64,000 nucleotides of DNA from Vibrio cholerae (GCA_009728235.1 WNZI01000017.1:1-64000); one strand, 5' to 3'; shown: positions 27,360-36,547, numbered from the stretch's first letter. Numbers and translations are program-made. The notes: generated by a model not told the origin, from the sequence alone.

Positions 27360-29231
27360 TCAAGGGCGGGTGGACGCGGACAGGACGGCTTTCCGGAACC
27401 GGTTGCAGCGCTCCACCTCGTCCTCGACCGGCCGCAGGACGACGTCGTGCGCCACGTCCCGACACGCGGCCAGCAGTCGGCGACGGACGCGCTCGGCCCT
27501 GCGCGCAGCTCCCCATCGGGCCAGGACCGCTGCGAGAACGGCCAGCAGGACGCCGGAGAGCAGTCCGCCGGCTATCAGGAGCGTGGGGACGGGGAATCCC
27601 TCGAAGCGGGGGACATCGACGACGGGAAGCTGCAGGAATCCGAGCGCGGCCAGGACACCGAGCCAGGCGAGTCCCGCGACCAACGCCGCGAACGCGACCC
27701 ACTGGAGGATCCCGAAGAACCCCCACCACGTCCGCCGGCCCGTCTCGAGCTCGGTTCCGGTGATCGCCGTGTCGAGGGCGTCCGTGAGGTCGCCCGCCGT
27801 GCCCCGCGCCGCATCCCGGATGGAGGAGTTCCAGGGGTCCACGACTCCGCTCGCCGCTGCATCCGCGAAGAGCCGCAGGGCGTGATCGACCTTCGCGCGC
27901 TGGGCAGGATGGGTGAGTGCCACCGAGGAACTGCGCAGCTCGGGCACCACGTCCTGCCGGCGCAGATTGAGCCGGCGCAGCGGATCCGGACGAAGGCGTG
28001 CCAGCCAGCGGGTCACGGGCCAGCCGGTCTCGGTATGGGCGTCGCGACGATAGGCACTGCGGACGGCGTCCACGACAGCCGGTACCCCGGCTGCCGAACC
28101 GAGCTCCCGGGACAGCGCCTCGAACACGGCCTCCGGAGGTGCGTCGACGGGTTCCCCGGGCGCGAAGGCCAGCAGAGCGGTCGCGGCACGCGAGGCGTCG
28201 GCCGCCAACCTGCGGCCGGCCGCCGCCCTGCCCTCGGCGAGCGAGCGGATCTGCGCCGCGAGGTCAGGGACACCGGCACCGGTACGGGCCGAGACGGGAA
28301 CGACGTCGATCTCCGGCAGGCCCTCGCCCGCGAGGATGCCTTCGAGCGAGGCCGTGACGGTCGCCACGTCGTGCGGCTCGAGGCGGTCGGCCTGATTGAG
28401 TGCTACGAGCGTCACCGCGCCGTGCGCAGCCAGCCCGCTCAGGAATCCGTGGTGCAGTGCCGCGTCGGCGTACTTCTGGGGGTCCACGACCCACAGGAGC
28501 ACGTCCACCTGTCCCGTGAGCCGCTCCACGATCTCCCGGTGGGCCGTGGCCGTCGAGTCGAAGTCGGGAAGATCGAGGAGGATCAGCCCTGCCTCCGGGA
28601 CTGCGTCGGCAGCTGGAGGTGCCGCCGCCGGTCGATCGGGCGTCGGCAGGATCGGCCCCTGGCGGCGCCGGCGGAAGAGCCCACGACCGCGCTTCCCCGA
28701 TCGAGCCACCGCCGTTGCGCTGCTGGCGACAAGCGGGCCCGGCTCTCCCGGCTGTCCCGGCGGAACGAAGCCGTCCCGCCCCGTGTGTCCGGTCGGGCGC
28801 TCGTGGTCGTCGACGTCGGTCTCCGGGCTCGCCCACCCGGCAACGAGAGGGGCCCCCTCGGGCAGCTCGACGCGCTGGCGCACGTCGAGCCAGTCGAGCA
28901 GCGCACCGCTCCCCTCGCGCCCCCAGACCAGGGCGAGTGGCTCCGACGTCGTGGGGCGCCTGACCGCCACCCGCGCGGTCTCGGTGCCGCTCAGCGCATT
29001 GACCAGCGACGATTTCCCACTGCCGGTGGGGCCGAAAACGCCGACGACGGCATGCTCGGCCGAGAGGGAACGACGGCTGCCCGCTCGGTCGAGCATGCCG
29101 TGCAGTCGGTCCAGCTCCTCCTGCGGGAGCCGGTCCTCCCCGAGTTCGTAGGCCTCCTGCAGCCCGTCGAGGGCACGGGTGAGTGAGGTGTCCGGCGGCG
29201 TCTCCACCACCGCTCCACGATGCCGGCTCAC
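27360..29231 (-). CDS. Dynamin-like membrane GTPase, second of a pair
   Basis: Protein of ~623 aa. A GTPase domain has the P-loop VVGVFGPTGSGKSSLVNAL, switch region RPTTSEPLALVWG, G3 LILLDLPDFDSTATAHREI and G4-like VALNQADRL. A basic, low-complexity insert (KRGRGLFRRRRQGPILP) sits before G3. The C-terminus has two membrane segments (ILQWVAFAALVAGLAWLGV; VPTLLIAGGLLSGVLLAVL). This architecture matches the paired actinobacterial dynamin-like proteins, of which Streptomyces DynA/DynB support septation membranes. The GTG start overlaps the upstream GTPase gene by four bases, so the two are translated together and probably act as a hetero-oligomer on the membrane. Confidence 0.8.
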   Translation of the reverse strand: MSRHRGAVVETPPDTSLTRALDGLQEAYELGEDRLPQEELDRLHGMLDRAGSRRSLSAEHAVVGVFGPTGSGKSSLVNALSGTETARVAVRRPTTSEPLALVWGREGSGALLDWLDVRQRVELPEGAPLVAGWASPETDVDDHERPTGHTGRDGFVPPGQPGEPGPLVASSATAVARSGKRGRGLFRRRRQGPILPTPDRPAAAPPAADAVPEAGLILLDLPDFDSTATAHREIVERLTGQVDVLLWVVDPQKYADAALHHGFLSGLAAHGAVTLVALNQADRLEPHDVATVTASLEGILAGEGLPEIDVVPVSARTGAGVPDLAAQIRSLAEGRAAAGRRLAADASRAATALLAFAPGEPVDAPPEAVFEALSRELGSAAGVPAVVDAVRSAYRRDAHTETGWPVTRWLARLRPDPLRRLNLRRQDVVPELRSSSVALTHPAQRAKVDHALRLFADAAASGVVDPWNSSIRDAARGTAGDLTDALDTAITGTELETGRRTWWGFFGILQWVAFAALVAGLAWLGVLAALGFLQLPVVDVPRFEGFPVPTLLIAGGLLSGVLLAVLAAVLARWGAARRAERVRRRLLAACRDVAHDVVLRPVEDEVERCNRFRKAVLSASTRP

Positions 29232-31053
29232 GCGCCGTCCTCCGCCACCTGCTGCGCCGCGGGCAGCGCGGTGCGGAGCTGATGGGCGAGAACCCGCAGC
29301 GTCTCCGCAGGGGTCTGCTGCGCCAGAGGCTCGAGGCACCGGTCGAAGCCCGCGCGCTCCCGCCGGAAGAGTGCGTCGACACGCTGCGAGAGGTTCCGCC
29401 GGGCTGTCGCCGCGAGCCGACGGACGGCGTCGTCACCGAACACCGCCTCGAGCAGTTTCTGCCCCGCGATCGCCGACGCTCCTGCGATGCCGATCTCCCC
29501 TCCGGTCAGCCCTCCGGTCGAGGCGAACACCACCACCATGAGGGCGACGGCGATGCCGTTGACCCCGAAGGACAGCATGCGAGCCGTGAAGCGCTTGTCC
29601 GCGCCCTCGGCCTGCACGAGCTGCAGGAGGTCCTGCTGCCAGGCCCTGATCTCACGGGCGACCTGGGCGGAGAAGTCCTCCGCGCTCCATGCGGGCACCT
29701 CCTGCAGCAAAGCGGCGCCCGCCTGCTCGGTCCGCCAGCGCCGCCGGGTCGCCTCGTCCGCCCGGGCAGCCTGCTCCACGATCACGGTCTGCAGTCCGCT
29801 TCCGATGCTTCGGCCACCGTGGCGGCCGGAGCCGGTCTTCCGGTGAAGAACGCACCGATACGGTCACGCGCACGGCCGATCCTCGTCTCCAGCCCGCGCA
29901 TGAACTCCCCTGTCCCGACGAAGTCCTGCCAGCGGGCCAGCACCTCGCCCCGGAGGAGCCTGCCGTCCTCCGTCGAGGCCATGACGTCGGTCAGCGCGTC
30001 CCGGTAGGCGCCGTCGACGGACGCCCGCAGCGTGTCCCCGACGGCCTGCTCCTGCACGGCGGCATCGGCGATCGCCTCGATGCGGGCGGCCAGTGCGCGC
30101 ATCGCGCCCTGCACGGTGCGTCGACCGATGTCCCGCCGTCCCTCGGCATCGCCCGCCAGCGCCTGCAGCCACCGCGTGATGGGCTGGACGGCACCGGCGG
30201 GCAGCATCCGGGACGAACCGAGTGGCAGCTCCGGGATCACGAAGATGGGCGCATGGCCGAGGTTCTCGGCGGAGAGCAGGGTCAGCAGGTCGCTCCGGAT
30301 CTCCTCCTCGACCCCGTCCGGTACGCGGTCGAGCACGACGGCGACCAGCACGTCCCGACGTCCTGCCTCGGCGAGCAGGCGCCAGGGGACGGCGTCCGCA
30401 TAGCGGTTCGCGGTCGTGACGAAGATCCACAGGTCCGCGGCAGCGAGCAGCTGCCCGGCGAGCCTCCGGTTCTCGTCCGCGATCGAGTCGACATCAGGCG
30501 CATCGAGCAGTGCCAGACCGGGAGGAAGGGTGGGCGTGGGCCGTAACAGGAGGGTGTTCGGAGCTGACGCGGGCTGCTGGGGCGCCGGTGAGGGGTCCTG
30601 GACCCCGCCGCGCCTCCCGTCACCGCCATCGCCCGTACCACCCTCGCCCACCGCTGTGCCGTCATCCGCCCGGCGGACGCGACTGAGCGTGGGCAGGATG
30701 CGGCTGTCGTCGAACCAGGCACCATCATCGGGATGGTGGAGCAGGAGGGGCTGGCGCGTGGTGGGCCGGACGGCACCGGTCAGGGACACGCTCTGCCCCA
30801 CCAGGGCATTGACGAGCGTCGACTTCCCCGCTCCCGTGGAGCCACCGACGACGGCGAGGAGCGGCGCGTCGAGATTCGACAGCCTCGGGAGGATGTAGTC
30901 GTCCAGCTGCGCCCGTGCCCCGATGGCAGCCACCCGTGCTTCTGCCGATGTGGGGAGGGCCAGGGGGAACACGAGGTGGTCGAGCGCGGTGTACACCTCG
31001 CGGAGTAACGGGGAGAGCCCGCGTGCTCCGCCGGCCAGGGAAGGTGCGCTCAT
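29228..31053 (-). CDS. Dynamin-like membrane GTPase, first of a pair (one frameshift)
   Basis: Protein of ~608 aa after repair. The GTPase domain shows VVGGSTGAGKSTLVNALVGQ (P-loop), AVRPTTRQPLLLHHP (switch I), LALLDAPDVDSIADENR (G3) and a degenerate G4 (VVLDRVPDG in place of NKxD). After about 29794-29797 the frame changes: one missing base separates VAEASEA from TVIVEQAARADEATRRRW. The C-terminal part has two hydrophobic hairpin segments (SFGVNGIAVALMVVVFASTG; GEIGIAGASAIAG) likely to insert in the membrane, then helical residues typical of the stalk. It overlaps its partner GTPase by four bases. The ATG at 31053 is preceded by GGAG. Confidence 0.8.
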
Positions 31054-31147
31054 GGCTCCATCATGCCAGTCCCTCCGGCTCCGGGCCCCGCGCTTCCCGC
31101 CGAGCGCCCACCGTCCGATCCGGACCGGATGACACCCTCCACAGCAG

Positions 31148-31182
31148 AAGGTCCCGGACATCGAGACGATGTCCGGGACCTT
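31148..31182 (-). terminator. Strong hairpin downstream of tRNA-Glu
   Basis: A perfect 16-bp stem (AAGGTCCCGGACATCG and its complement) with a 3-base loop lies 24 bases beyond the 3' end of tRNA-Glu on the minus strand. It separates the tRNA unit from the dynamin-like genes. Confidence 0.75.
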
Positions 31183-31206
31183 CCGGTGTGCCCTTGCGGG
31201 CTGGTG

Positions 31207-31279
31207 TGACCCCAGCGGGATTCGAACCCGCGTTACCGCCGTGAGAGGGCAGCGTACTAGGCCGCTATACGATGGGGCC
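31207..31279 (-). tRNA. tRNA-Glu (CTC anticodon)
   Basis: A 73-base cloverleaf: acceptor GGCCCCA pairs with TGGGGTC plus discriminator A; the anticodon arm GCTGCCCTCTCACGGC presents CTC; the T arm GCGGGTTCGAATCCCGC is canonical. The 3' CCA is not encoded. It lies next to tRNA-Gln and near gltX, its charging enzyme. Confidence 0.93.
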
Positions 31280-31343
31280 AGTACTATCCATCTTACTATT
31301 CATCAGGTGGTGCTCATGCATCCCGGCCGGAGCCGGACGTGCG

Positions 31344-31415
31344 CTGGGGTACCAGGACTCGAACCTAGAATGTTGGTACCAGAAACCAGTGTGTTGCCAA
31401 TTACACCATACCCCA
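31344..31415 (-). tRNA. tRNA-Gln (CTG anticodon)
   Basis: A 72-base cloverleaf: acceptor TGGGGTA pairs with TACCCCA plus discriminator G; the anticodon loop TTCTGGT presents CTG; the T arm is TAGGTTCGAGTCCTG. The anticodon stem has one mismatch at its outer pair. Most actinobacteria charge this tRNA with glutamate through GltX and then amidate it with GatCAB. Confidence 0.92.
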
Positions 31416-31484
31416 ATGGCACGTTCCGAAGACCCGATCCTGCTGGGTTTCGATCGCTTGACCGCTCCGCGCCGAGAGACGACT

Positions 31485-32254
31485 TTACCGGATGGAGGGC
31501 AGGAACTGCAAAACGGAGCGCAGGCCGGTGATACGGGGAACGTCGGAAGCCGCGTCCTCGCCACCACCTGAGCGGTCGAGCCAGACGCCCAGCAGCCCGG
31601 CGGACCTGGCACCGACGGCGTCGATCAGGCGGTTGTCCCCCACGTACAGCGTGTGCGCCGGCTCCGCCCCGATGAGCCGGGCACCTTCGCGGTAGATGGC
31701 CGGCTCGGGCTTCGCGACGCCGACGGTGTCGATGCCGACGAGCGCCGCGATGCGGCCCAGACCTGCGCGGTCCAGTTTTGCGCGCTGGTAGTCGTGCACG
31801 TTGTTGCTCACCGCGCCGTACGGGACGCCGCGTGCGTCGAGCTCGTCCAGCAGCGGCACGACGTCGTCGTAGGCCCGGAAGTGCAGGGGCAGGGTTTCCT
31901 CGTAGGCCCGCACCCAGGCGTCGGCGACGGCACCCAGGAAGGGCTCCCGGGTGAAGCCCGACCTCGCATGACGCACGCGATGGACCCGCTGCTCCTCGAA
32001 GGTGACCTCGCCCGCCAGGAAGCGGTCGTAATGGCGCTGCGGGTCGTGGTGAAGAGGGCCTTGTAGCGCACCCAGTCGTCGTCGCCGAGGTGGTCCAGGG
32101 CCGGATCGGGAATGCTTCTCAGCGTGTGTCCCATCGCCTGCTCGAGGTCCACGAGCGTGTCGTCGATGTCGAACAGGACACCGTCCACGCGTGCTCCGGG
32201 CGCCCTCTCGCCCTCCGCCCCGCCGCCGGCATCCGTCCCGTCCGTTTCCGACAT
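31485..32254 (-). CDS. HAD-family hydrolase (one frameshift)
   Basis: Haloacid-dehalogenase-fold phosphatase of ~256 aa. GVLFDIDDTLVDLEQAM gives motif I (DxDxT), YGAVSNNVHDYQRAKL motif II (Ser), and GVAKPEPAIYREG with HTLYVGDNRLIDAVGARSAG give motifs III and IV. The frame breaks at about 32046-32049; adding one base joins FTT to DPQRHYDRFLAGEVTFEEQ. Substrate unknown; a phosphoglycolate-like phosphatase is one possibility. The start is 2 bases from the gltX stop, so it is probably co-transcribed with gltX. Confidence 0.85.
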
Positions 32255-32256
32255 GA

Positions 32257-33765
32257 TCAGCCCGCCGTCGCCCGGAGGGCGCGGATGCGTGCGAGCGAGG
32301 AGTCCTTCCCGAGGATCACCATGGACTCGAACAGCGGCGGGGATATCCGGCGGCCGGAGATGGCGGTGCGGACGGGCCCGAAGGCCAGGCGCGGCTTCAG
32401 GCCGAGCGTGTCGACGAGCGCGTTCCGCAGGGCTGCCTGCAGGGCCTCGGCGTCCCACGCGGGGGCGGCCTCGAGGGCCCCGAGCGCTGCATCGAGGATC
32501 TCGCCCACGTTGTCCGGCAGACCCTTGCGTGCGTCGTCGGCGATGTCGATCGCCTCGTCCGGCTTGAAGAGGAACCCGAGCATCTCGGGCGCCTCGCCCA
32601 GCAGTGTGATGCGCTCCTGGATCAGTGGCGCGGCCGCGGCGACGATGCGCAGGTCCTCGTCCGTGGGTTCCCCGCCGATGACGCCGGCCGCAGCGAGATA
32701 CGGGAGCAGGCGGCTGCGGAACTCCGCGGGGTCGAGCAGCCGCACGTGGGTCCCGTTGATCGCCTCGGCCTTCTTGAGGTCGAATCGTGCCGGATTCGCC
32801 AGGACGTCGCGCACGTCGAACGAATCCACGAGCTGCTCCACCGTGAAGATGTCCTCGTCCGCGGACATGCTCCACCCGAGCAGCGACAGGTAGTTGAGGA
32901 GCCCCTCTCGGATGAAGCCGCGCTCGCGGTGCAGGAAGAGATTCGACTCCGGGTCGCGCTTGGACAGCTTCTTGTTGCCCTGGCCCATGACGTAGGGAAG
33001 ATGCCCGAACAGCGGCATGTGCCGGGCGACGCCGATGTCGATCAGCGCGAGGTAGAGGGCCACCTGGCGGGGCGTCGAGGACAGCAGGTCCTCGCCCCGC
33101 AGAACGTGCGTGATACCCATGAGCGCGTCGTCGACCGGGTTCACCAGCGTGTAGAGCGGTGCGCCGTTCGCCCGCACGACCGCGAAGTCGGGTACGGAGC
33201 CGGCCCGGAAGGTGATGTCCCCGCGCACCAGGTCGGTGAAGGTGATGTCCTCGTCAGGCATGCGCAGGCGCAGGACGGCCGGACGGCCGGAGGACCGGTA
33301 CGCCTCCTTCTGCTCCTCGGTCAGCCCGCGGTCGAGGTTGTCGTACCCGAGCTTGATGTCGCGTCCAGCGGCCCGGTGGCGCTCCTCGACCTCCTCCGGC
33401 GTGGAGAAGGACTCGTAGAGGTGACCGGCAGCCAGGAGCCGGTCGATGACATCCCGGTAGAGCTCGCCGCGCTCCGACTGGCGGTACGGTGCGTGGGGGC
33501 CACCCACCTCGACTCCCTCGTCCCAGTCGATGCCGAGCCACCTCATGGCCTCCAGGAGCTGGTGGTAGCTCTCCTCGCTGTCACGGGCCGCGTCGGTGTC
33601 CTCGATCCGGAAGATGAGCTTTCCACCGGTGTGGCGGGCGTAGGCCCAGTTGAACAACGCCGTCCTGACGAGGCCGACATGTGGCGTCCCCGTCGGTGAC
33701 GGGCAGAATCGGACCCGTACGGGTGTGGCGTCGGTGACAGTGGGGATATCTGCGGCAGTAGTCAT
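32257..33765 (-). CDS. gltX: Glutamyl-tRNA synthetase
   Basis: Class I synthetase of 502 aa. [20 protein letters not shown] is the HIGH-type motif, [18 protein letters not shown] the KMSKS-type motif, and the C-terminal helical anticodon-binding domain is complete. It charges tRNA-Glu and, in actinobacteria that lack a glutaminyl synthetase, probably also tRNA-Gln; genes for both tRNAs lie just downstream. The ATG is followed by TTAADIP. A 12-bp inverted repeat covers the ribosome-binding site GGGAG and reaches the start codon (see 33764-33794). Confidence 0.96.
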   Translation of the reverse strand: MTTAADIPTVTDATPVRVRFCPSPTGTPHVGLVRTALFNWAYARHTGGKLIFRIEDTDAARDSEESYHQLLEAMRWLGIDWDEGVEVGGPHAPYRQSERGELYRDVIDRLLAAGHLYESFSTPEEVEERHRAAGRDIKLGYDNLDRGLTEEQKEAYRSSGRPAVLRLRMPDEDITFTDLVRGDITFRAGSVPDFAVVRANGAPLYTLVNPVDDALMGITHVLRGEDLLSSTPRQVALYLALIDIGVARHMPLFGHLPYVMGQGNKKLSKRDPESNLFLHRERGFIREGLLNYLSLLGWSMSADEDIFTVEQLVDSFDVRDVLANPARFDLKKAEAINGTHVRLLDPAEFRSRLLPYLAAAGVIGGEPTDEDLRIVAAAAPLIQERITLLGEAPEMLGFLFKPDEAIDIADDARKGLPDNVGEILDAALGALEAAPAWDAEALQAALRNALVDTLGLKPRLAFGPVRTAISGRRISPPLFESMVILGKDSSLARIRALRATAG

Positions 33766-33794
33766 GATGCTCCCAGTCTAGGTGGGAGCATCAT
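33764..33794 (-). promoter_or_regulatory. Hairpin covering the gltX ribosome-binding site and start codon
   Basis: In the minus-strand RNA, ATGATGCTCCCA pairs with TGGGAGCATCAT across a 7-base loop. The 3' arm contains the Shine-Dalgarno GGGAG and the first two bases of the gltX ATG, so the folded RNA would hide the gltX start. It may instead act as a terminator for the upstream FAH gene, which ends at 33847, although there is no U-tract. Confidence 0.5.
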
Positions 33795-33846
33795 CGCCTC
33801 CGCCCTGTCCCGGGCTTCCCCTGCCCGGGCGAGACGCCGTCGACGC

Positions 33847-34620
33847 TCAGCGGCGCGCCGGGTTCGACAGGCGACCGATGCCCTCGATGTCGACGTCGTA
33901 CCGCTGCCCGTCGGAGATCATGCCGACGCCGGCAGGCGTACCGGTCAGGATGATGTCCCCCGGCAGGAGGGTGAAGGCCTGCGAGACGTACGCCACGAGC
34001 TCGCGTGCTCCCCAGATCATGTCACTGGTGGACCCGTCCTGGCGCAGCTCACCGTCGAGCGTGCCGCGGATGCTGAGGTTCTCGGGATCGAGGTCGGTCT
34101 CGATCCACGGACCGATCGGACACGACGTGTCGAAACCCTTCGCCCGCGCCCACTGGTCGTCCGACTTCTGGACGTCCCGCGCCGTGAGGTCGTTGGCGCA
34201 GGTGTAGCCGAAGACGACGTCGTCAACGCGCTCGAGGGGTACGTCCTTGCAGATGCGCCCGATCACGACGGCGAGTTCCGCCTCGTACGAGATCTCGTCG
34301 GAGAAGGACGGCAGCATCACGGGATCACCCGGCCCGATCACGGAGGTATTGGGCTTGAGGAACATGAGCGGCGCTGCCGGGGTGTCGCTGCCCATCTCCT
34401 GGATGTGGTCGGCGTAGTTGCGCCCGATACCCACCACCTTGCTGCGCGGAATGACCGGCGCCAGCAGCCGCACGTCCTCGAGGGCGTGGCGTACCCCCGT
34501 CAGCTGCACCCCGGAGTAGAACGGGTCGCCCTGGATCACGGCGACCTCCTCGCTACCCGCGGAGCCCTCCACGACACCGAACAATGGATCATCATCTACG
34601 ACAAAGCGTGCAATTCGCAT
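33847..34620 (-). CDS. Fumarylacetoacetate hydrolase family protein
   Basis: Protein of 257 aa in the FAH superfamily. SKVVGIGRNYADHIQEMGSD, then MFLKPNTSVIGPGDPV, SYEAELAVVIGR (metal-binding Glu residues) and GYTCANDLTARDVQ form the active site; LLPGDIILTGTPAGVG closes the barrel. Such enzymes hydrolyse or decarboxylate diketo acids; candidates are acylpyruvase, oxaloacetate decarboxylase or an aromatic-degradation hydrolase, and sequence alone does not decide. The ATG at 34620 (MRIARFVVDDD) is chosen; a longer frame upstream lacks homology. It may be co-transcribed with gltX, 81 bases downstream. Confidence 0.9.
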   Translation of the reverse strand: MRIARFVVDDDPLFGVVEGSAGSEEVAVIQGDPFYSGVQLTGVRHALEDVRLLAPVIPRSKVVGIGRNYADHIQEMGSDTPAAPLMFLKPNTSVIGPGDPVMLPSFSDEISYEAELAVVIGRICKDVPLERVDDVVFGYTCANDLTARDVQKSDDQWARAKGFDTSCPIGPWIETDLDPENLSIRGTLDGELRQDGSTSDMIWGARELVAYVSQAFTLLPGDIILTGTPAGVGMISDGQRYDVDIEGIGRLSNPARR

Positions 34621-34694
34621 GCGGCCAAGCCTAGCGTGACCCGACCGGACGCATGCCCCGGAGTCGCGGCCGCGCCGGCCGGCGCGGAACGCGA

Positions 34695-34739
34695 GATACC
34701 GCGGGCACTCCCTCCCCACAAGAGGGTGCCCGCGGTATC
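34695..34739. terminator. Hairpin after the small secreted-peptide gene
   Basis: GATACCGCGGGCA and TGCCCGCGGTATC form a perfect 13-bp stem, with extra partial pairing inside the 19-base loop. It lies 63 bases beyond the peptide stop on the minus strand and 75 bases before the FAH start, so it probably insulates the two. No U-tract. Confidence 0.5.
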
Positions 34740-34801
34740 GGCACTGCCTTCCTAGCTGGCGCGACCCCGCGCCTACCGGGCGCGGGTCCTGCCAAGGAGA
34801 C

Positions 34802-34942
34802 CTAGTAGGGCCAGTTGCCGACGCGGTCCACCGAGGAGACCGGCGCGACGACGCCGGTCTTCGCGGGTGCGGCGTTGGCCACTGCGGCAGTGCCGGAGAC
34901 GAGGAAGACGGAGAGCATGAGTGCGGAAACGAGGCGCTTCAT
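34802..34942 (-). CDS. Small secreted peptide (46 aa)
   Basis: No family recognised. The ATG at 34942 has a good ribosome-binding site (AAGGAA, 8 bases upstream). The product begins MKRLVSALMLSVFLVSG, a compact signal peptide, with a likely cleavage after AVANA, leaving a mature peptide of about 22 residues that begins APAKTG and ends VDRVGNWPY. The promoter at 35011-35039 fits it. The gene is divergent from a TPR-repeat protein. A signalling or antimicrobial role is possible but only inferred; it could also be a cell-wall-associated peptide. Signal peptide, ribosome site and own promoter together support a real gene. Confidence 0.68.
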   Translation of the reverse strand: MKRLVSALMLSVFLVSGTAAVANAAPAKTGVVAPVSSVDRVGNWPY

Positions 34943-35010
34943 AGTGGATTTCCTTACAGCTTGGTGACAGTGGATGAGCGCGAATGCATACCACATCCGG
35001 CTCATTAGTT

Positions 35011-35039
35011 ATCGTAAGCCACACCAGCCACTTTGGTAA
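35011..35039 (-). promoter_or_regulatory. Promoter of the small secreted-peptide gene with overlapping dyad
   Basis: On the minus strand TTACCA (-35) and TACGAT (-10) are separated by 17 bases in an AT-rich stretch, each matching four of six consensus bases. The -35 box is one arm of the dyad GGTAA-CAGTT-TTACC (35035-35049), and the 11-mer TTGGTAACAGT (35033-35043) recurs as TTGGTGACAGT in the 5' leader of the peptide gene (34961-34971). Both could be sites for a regulator. Confidence 0.45.
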
Positions 35040-35147
35040 CAGTTTTACCGATGTTTTTCAGACTTCTTTTCCGCACGTGGTTCCGGAGGGTCCCGTCTCC
35101 CATAGTGTGAGGACGCAGGAGCGGACGCAGCACGACGAGAGGTGATG

Positions 35148-36209
35148 ATGGCACCGGAGGACGCCCGACGTGAACAGCTCATGATCGAGCTCCAGGCCCG
35201 CGACGCCTGGAACCAGCGTGACTACGTCAAGGCCCAGGCGCTCGCCGAGCAGGCGGCTTCTTCCGCCGCGGGTTCCGGGGACGACATTTCCTGGTGGAAC
35301 GCCACTTTCCTGGTTTCCGAGACACTTCGGAAACAGGGACGGATGGAGGAATCCCTCGACGTCGCCGAAGAACTCTCTGCCCATCGGATCACGGGCGGCT
35401 CGAGCGCGTTGAGCGCCCGCGTCGCTACCCTCGTCTCGTTCGCGCTTCAAGGGACCGGAGACCTCGTCAGTGCCATCACGGCTGCGCGGGAGGCAATCTC
35501 CCATGCGCGTGAGGAACCGGATCACAGGAGCATCCGGCTCGAAGCGCAGAACGCCCTCATCGCGGCCCTCGCGGAGAGCGGCATGCTCGAAGAGGCGTGG
35601 CAGGAGTGTCTGGTCCTGGCCGATCTCCTGTCCACCGAGCCCGGCAGTCAGGCGACGGGCATGGGCTACTGGGCCATCGGCAACGTGGCCTTCCTCCTCA
35701 AACACGTCGCCGAGGGCGTCGAGTACCACCAGCTCGCTGCGAAGAATCTCTCGCCCACCAATGACCTCGACCTGTGGGCGCGCTTCAACCGTGCATCCGC
35801 CTCACTGCGTCTGACGGCCGGCGTGATCGAGCCCGAGACCCTGGAATGCATCGAACGGGCCGAACTCGCCAGCTCCATCGTCGGCGGGACGGACAGGGAT
35901 CGCCTGGAGCTCAGCATCACCCGCGCCCAATGGCTCGTCCTCACAGGACAGTTCGACACCGCCGTCGAGCAACTGACAGCCGTCGTCGCACAGCAACACC
36001 GGCTCGCGCTGCACGTGGCCGCGGAGGCCCGCTACCTGCTGGGACAGGCGCTCTTCGAGCGGGGCACCCCCGCGGACGCCGTAAAGCACCTCGAGGAGAG
36101 CGAGCGCCTTTTCCTCCGGTCCGGCGCGGAGGACCGCGCCTCGACGGCCAGGGACTTCATCGCCGGCATCGGCCGGAGCACGAGCCCGCCGTCGGACGTC
36201 AACCGGTGA
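35148..36209 (+). CDS. Tetratricopeptide-repeat protein
   Basis: Alpha-helical protein of ~353 aa built of degenerate TPR units: YVKAQALAEQAASSAAG, WWNATFLVSETLRKQGRMEE, SAITAAREAISHA, QNALIAALAESGMLEEAWQE, GYWAIGNVAFLLKHVAEGVE and AEARYLLGQALFERGTPADA, ending KHLEESERLF. There is no helix-turn-helix, membrane segment or enzymatic motif. The fold is like the peptide-binding TPR domains of RRNPP-type receptors and of LuxR/MalT-type regulators, but without an output domain. The start is the third of three consecutive candidate starts (GTG, ATG, ATG), which has the best spacing from GAGAGG. It is divergent from the small secreted peptide and precedes the GGDEF-EAL gene. Confidence 0.75.
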   Translation: MAPEDARREQLMIELQARDAWNQRDYVKAQALAEQAASSAAGSGDDISWWNATFLVSETLRKQGRMEESLDVAEELSAHRITGGSSALSARVATLVSFALQGTGDLVSAITAAREAISHAREEPDHRSIRLEAQNALIAALAESGMLEEAWQECLVLADLLSTEPGSQATGMGYWAIGNVAFLLKHVAEGVEYHQLAAKNLSPTNDLDLWARFNRASASLRLTAGVIEPETLECIERAELASSIVGGTDRDRLELSITRAQWLVLTGQFDTAVEQLTAVVAQQHRLALHVAAEARYLLGQALFERGTPADAVKHLEESERLFLRSGAEDRASTARDFIAGIGRSTSPPSDVNR

Positions 36210-36260
36210 TCCCGGACGCTTCCGGCTTCGCCTCCGGGCACACGTGACGTAATCTCGGTT

Positions 36261-36287
36261 CCGGGCCCCGGTCGGGCCGGGCGTTTT
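36261..36287 (+). terminator. Probable terminator after the TPR gene
   Basis: CCGGGCCC and GGGCCGG form a stem with one bulge, followed by GCGTTTT, starting 52 bases after the TPR stop. Confidence 0.5.
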
Positions 36288-36547
36288 CCCCCATTACTCC
36301 CACCCCGGCCGGGGCTCCCCCATCTGCCCCTTCGGTCGCCGATGATCCTCCGCGGCACCGCCCGCGCAGTGCTGACCTGTCTCGGACGGGCAATGAACCC
36401 GACACCACGTGTCGTCGTCGACGATCGAGCCCTTCGGACCGGAGCGGCTGTTCGTCGTCCACACCACGCCGGCAGTTCGGAGGTAGTGCGATCACCACGG
36501 CACCGCCGCACCAGGTATCCGGGCATCAGCGTTTGCCGCCGCCGCGC

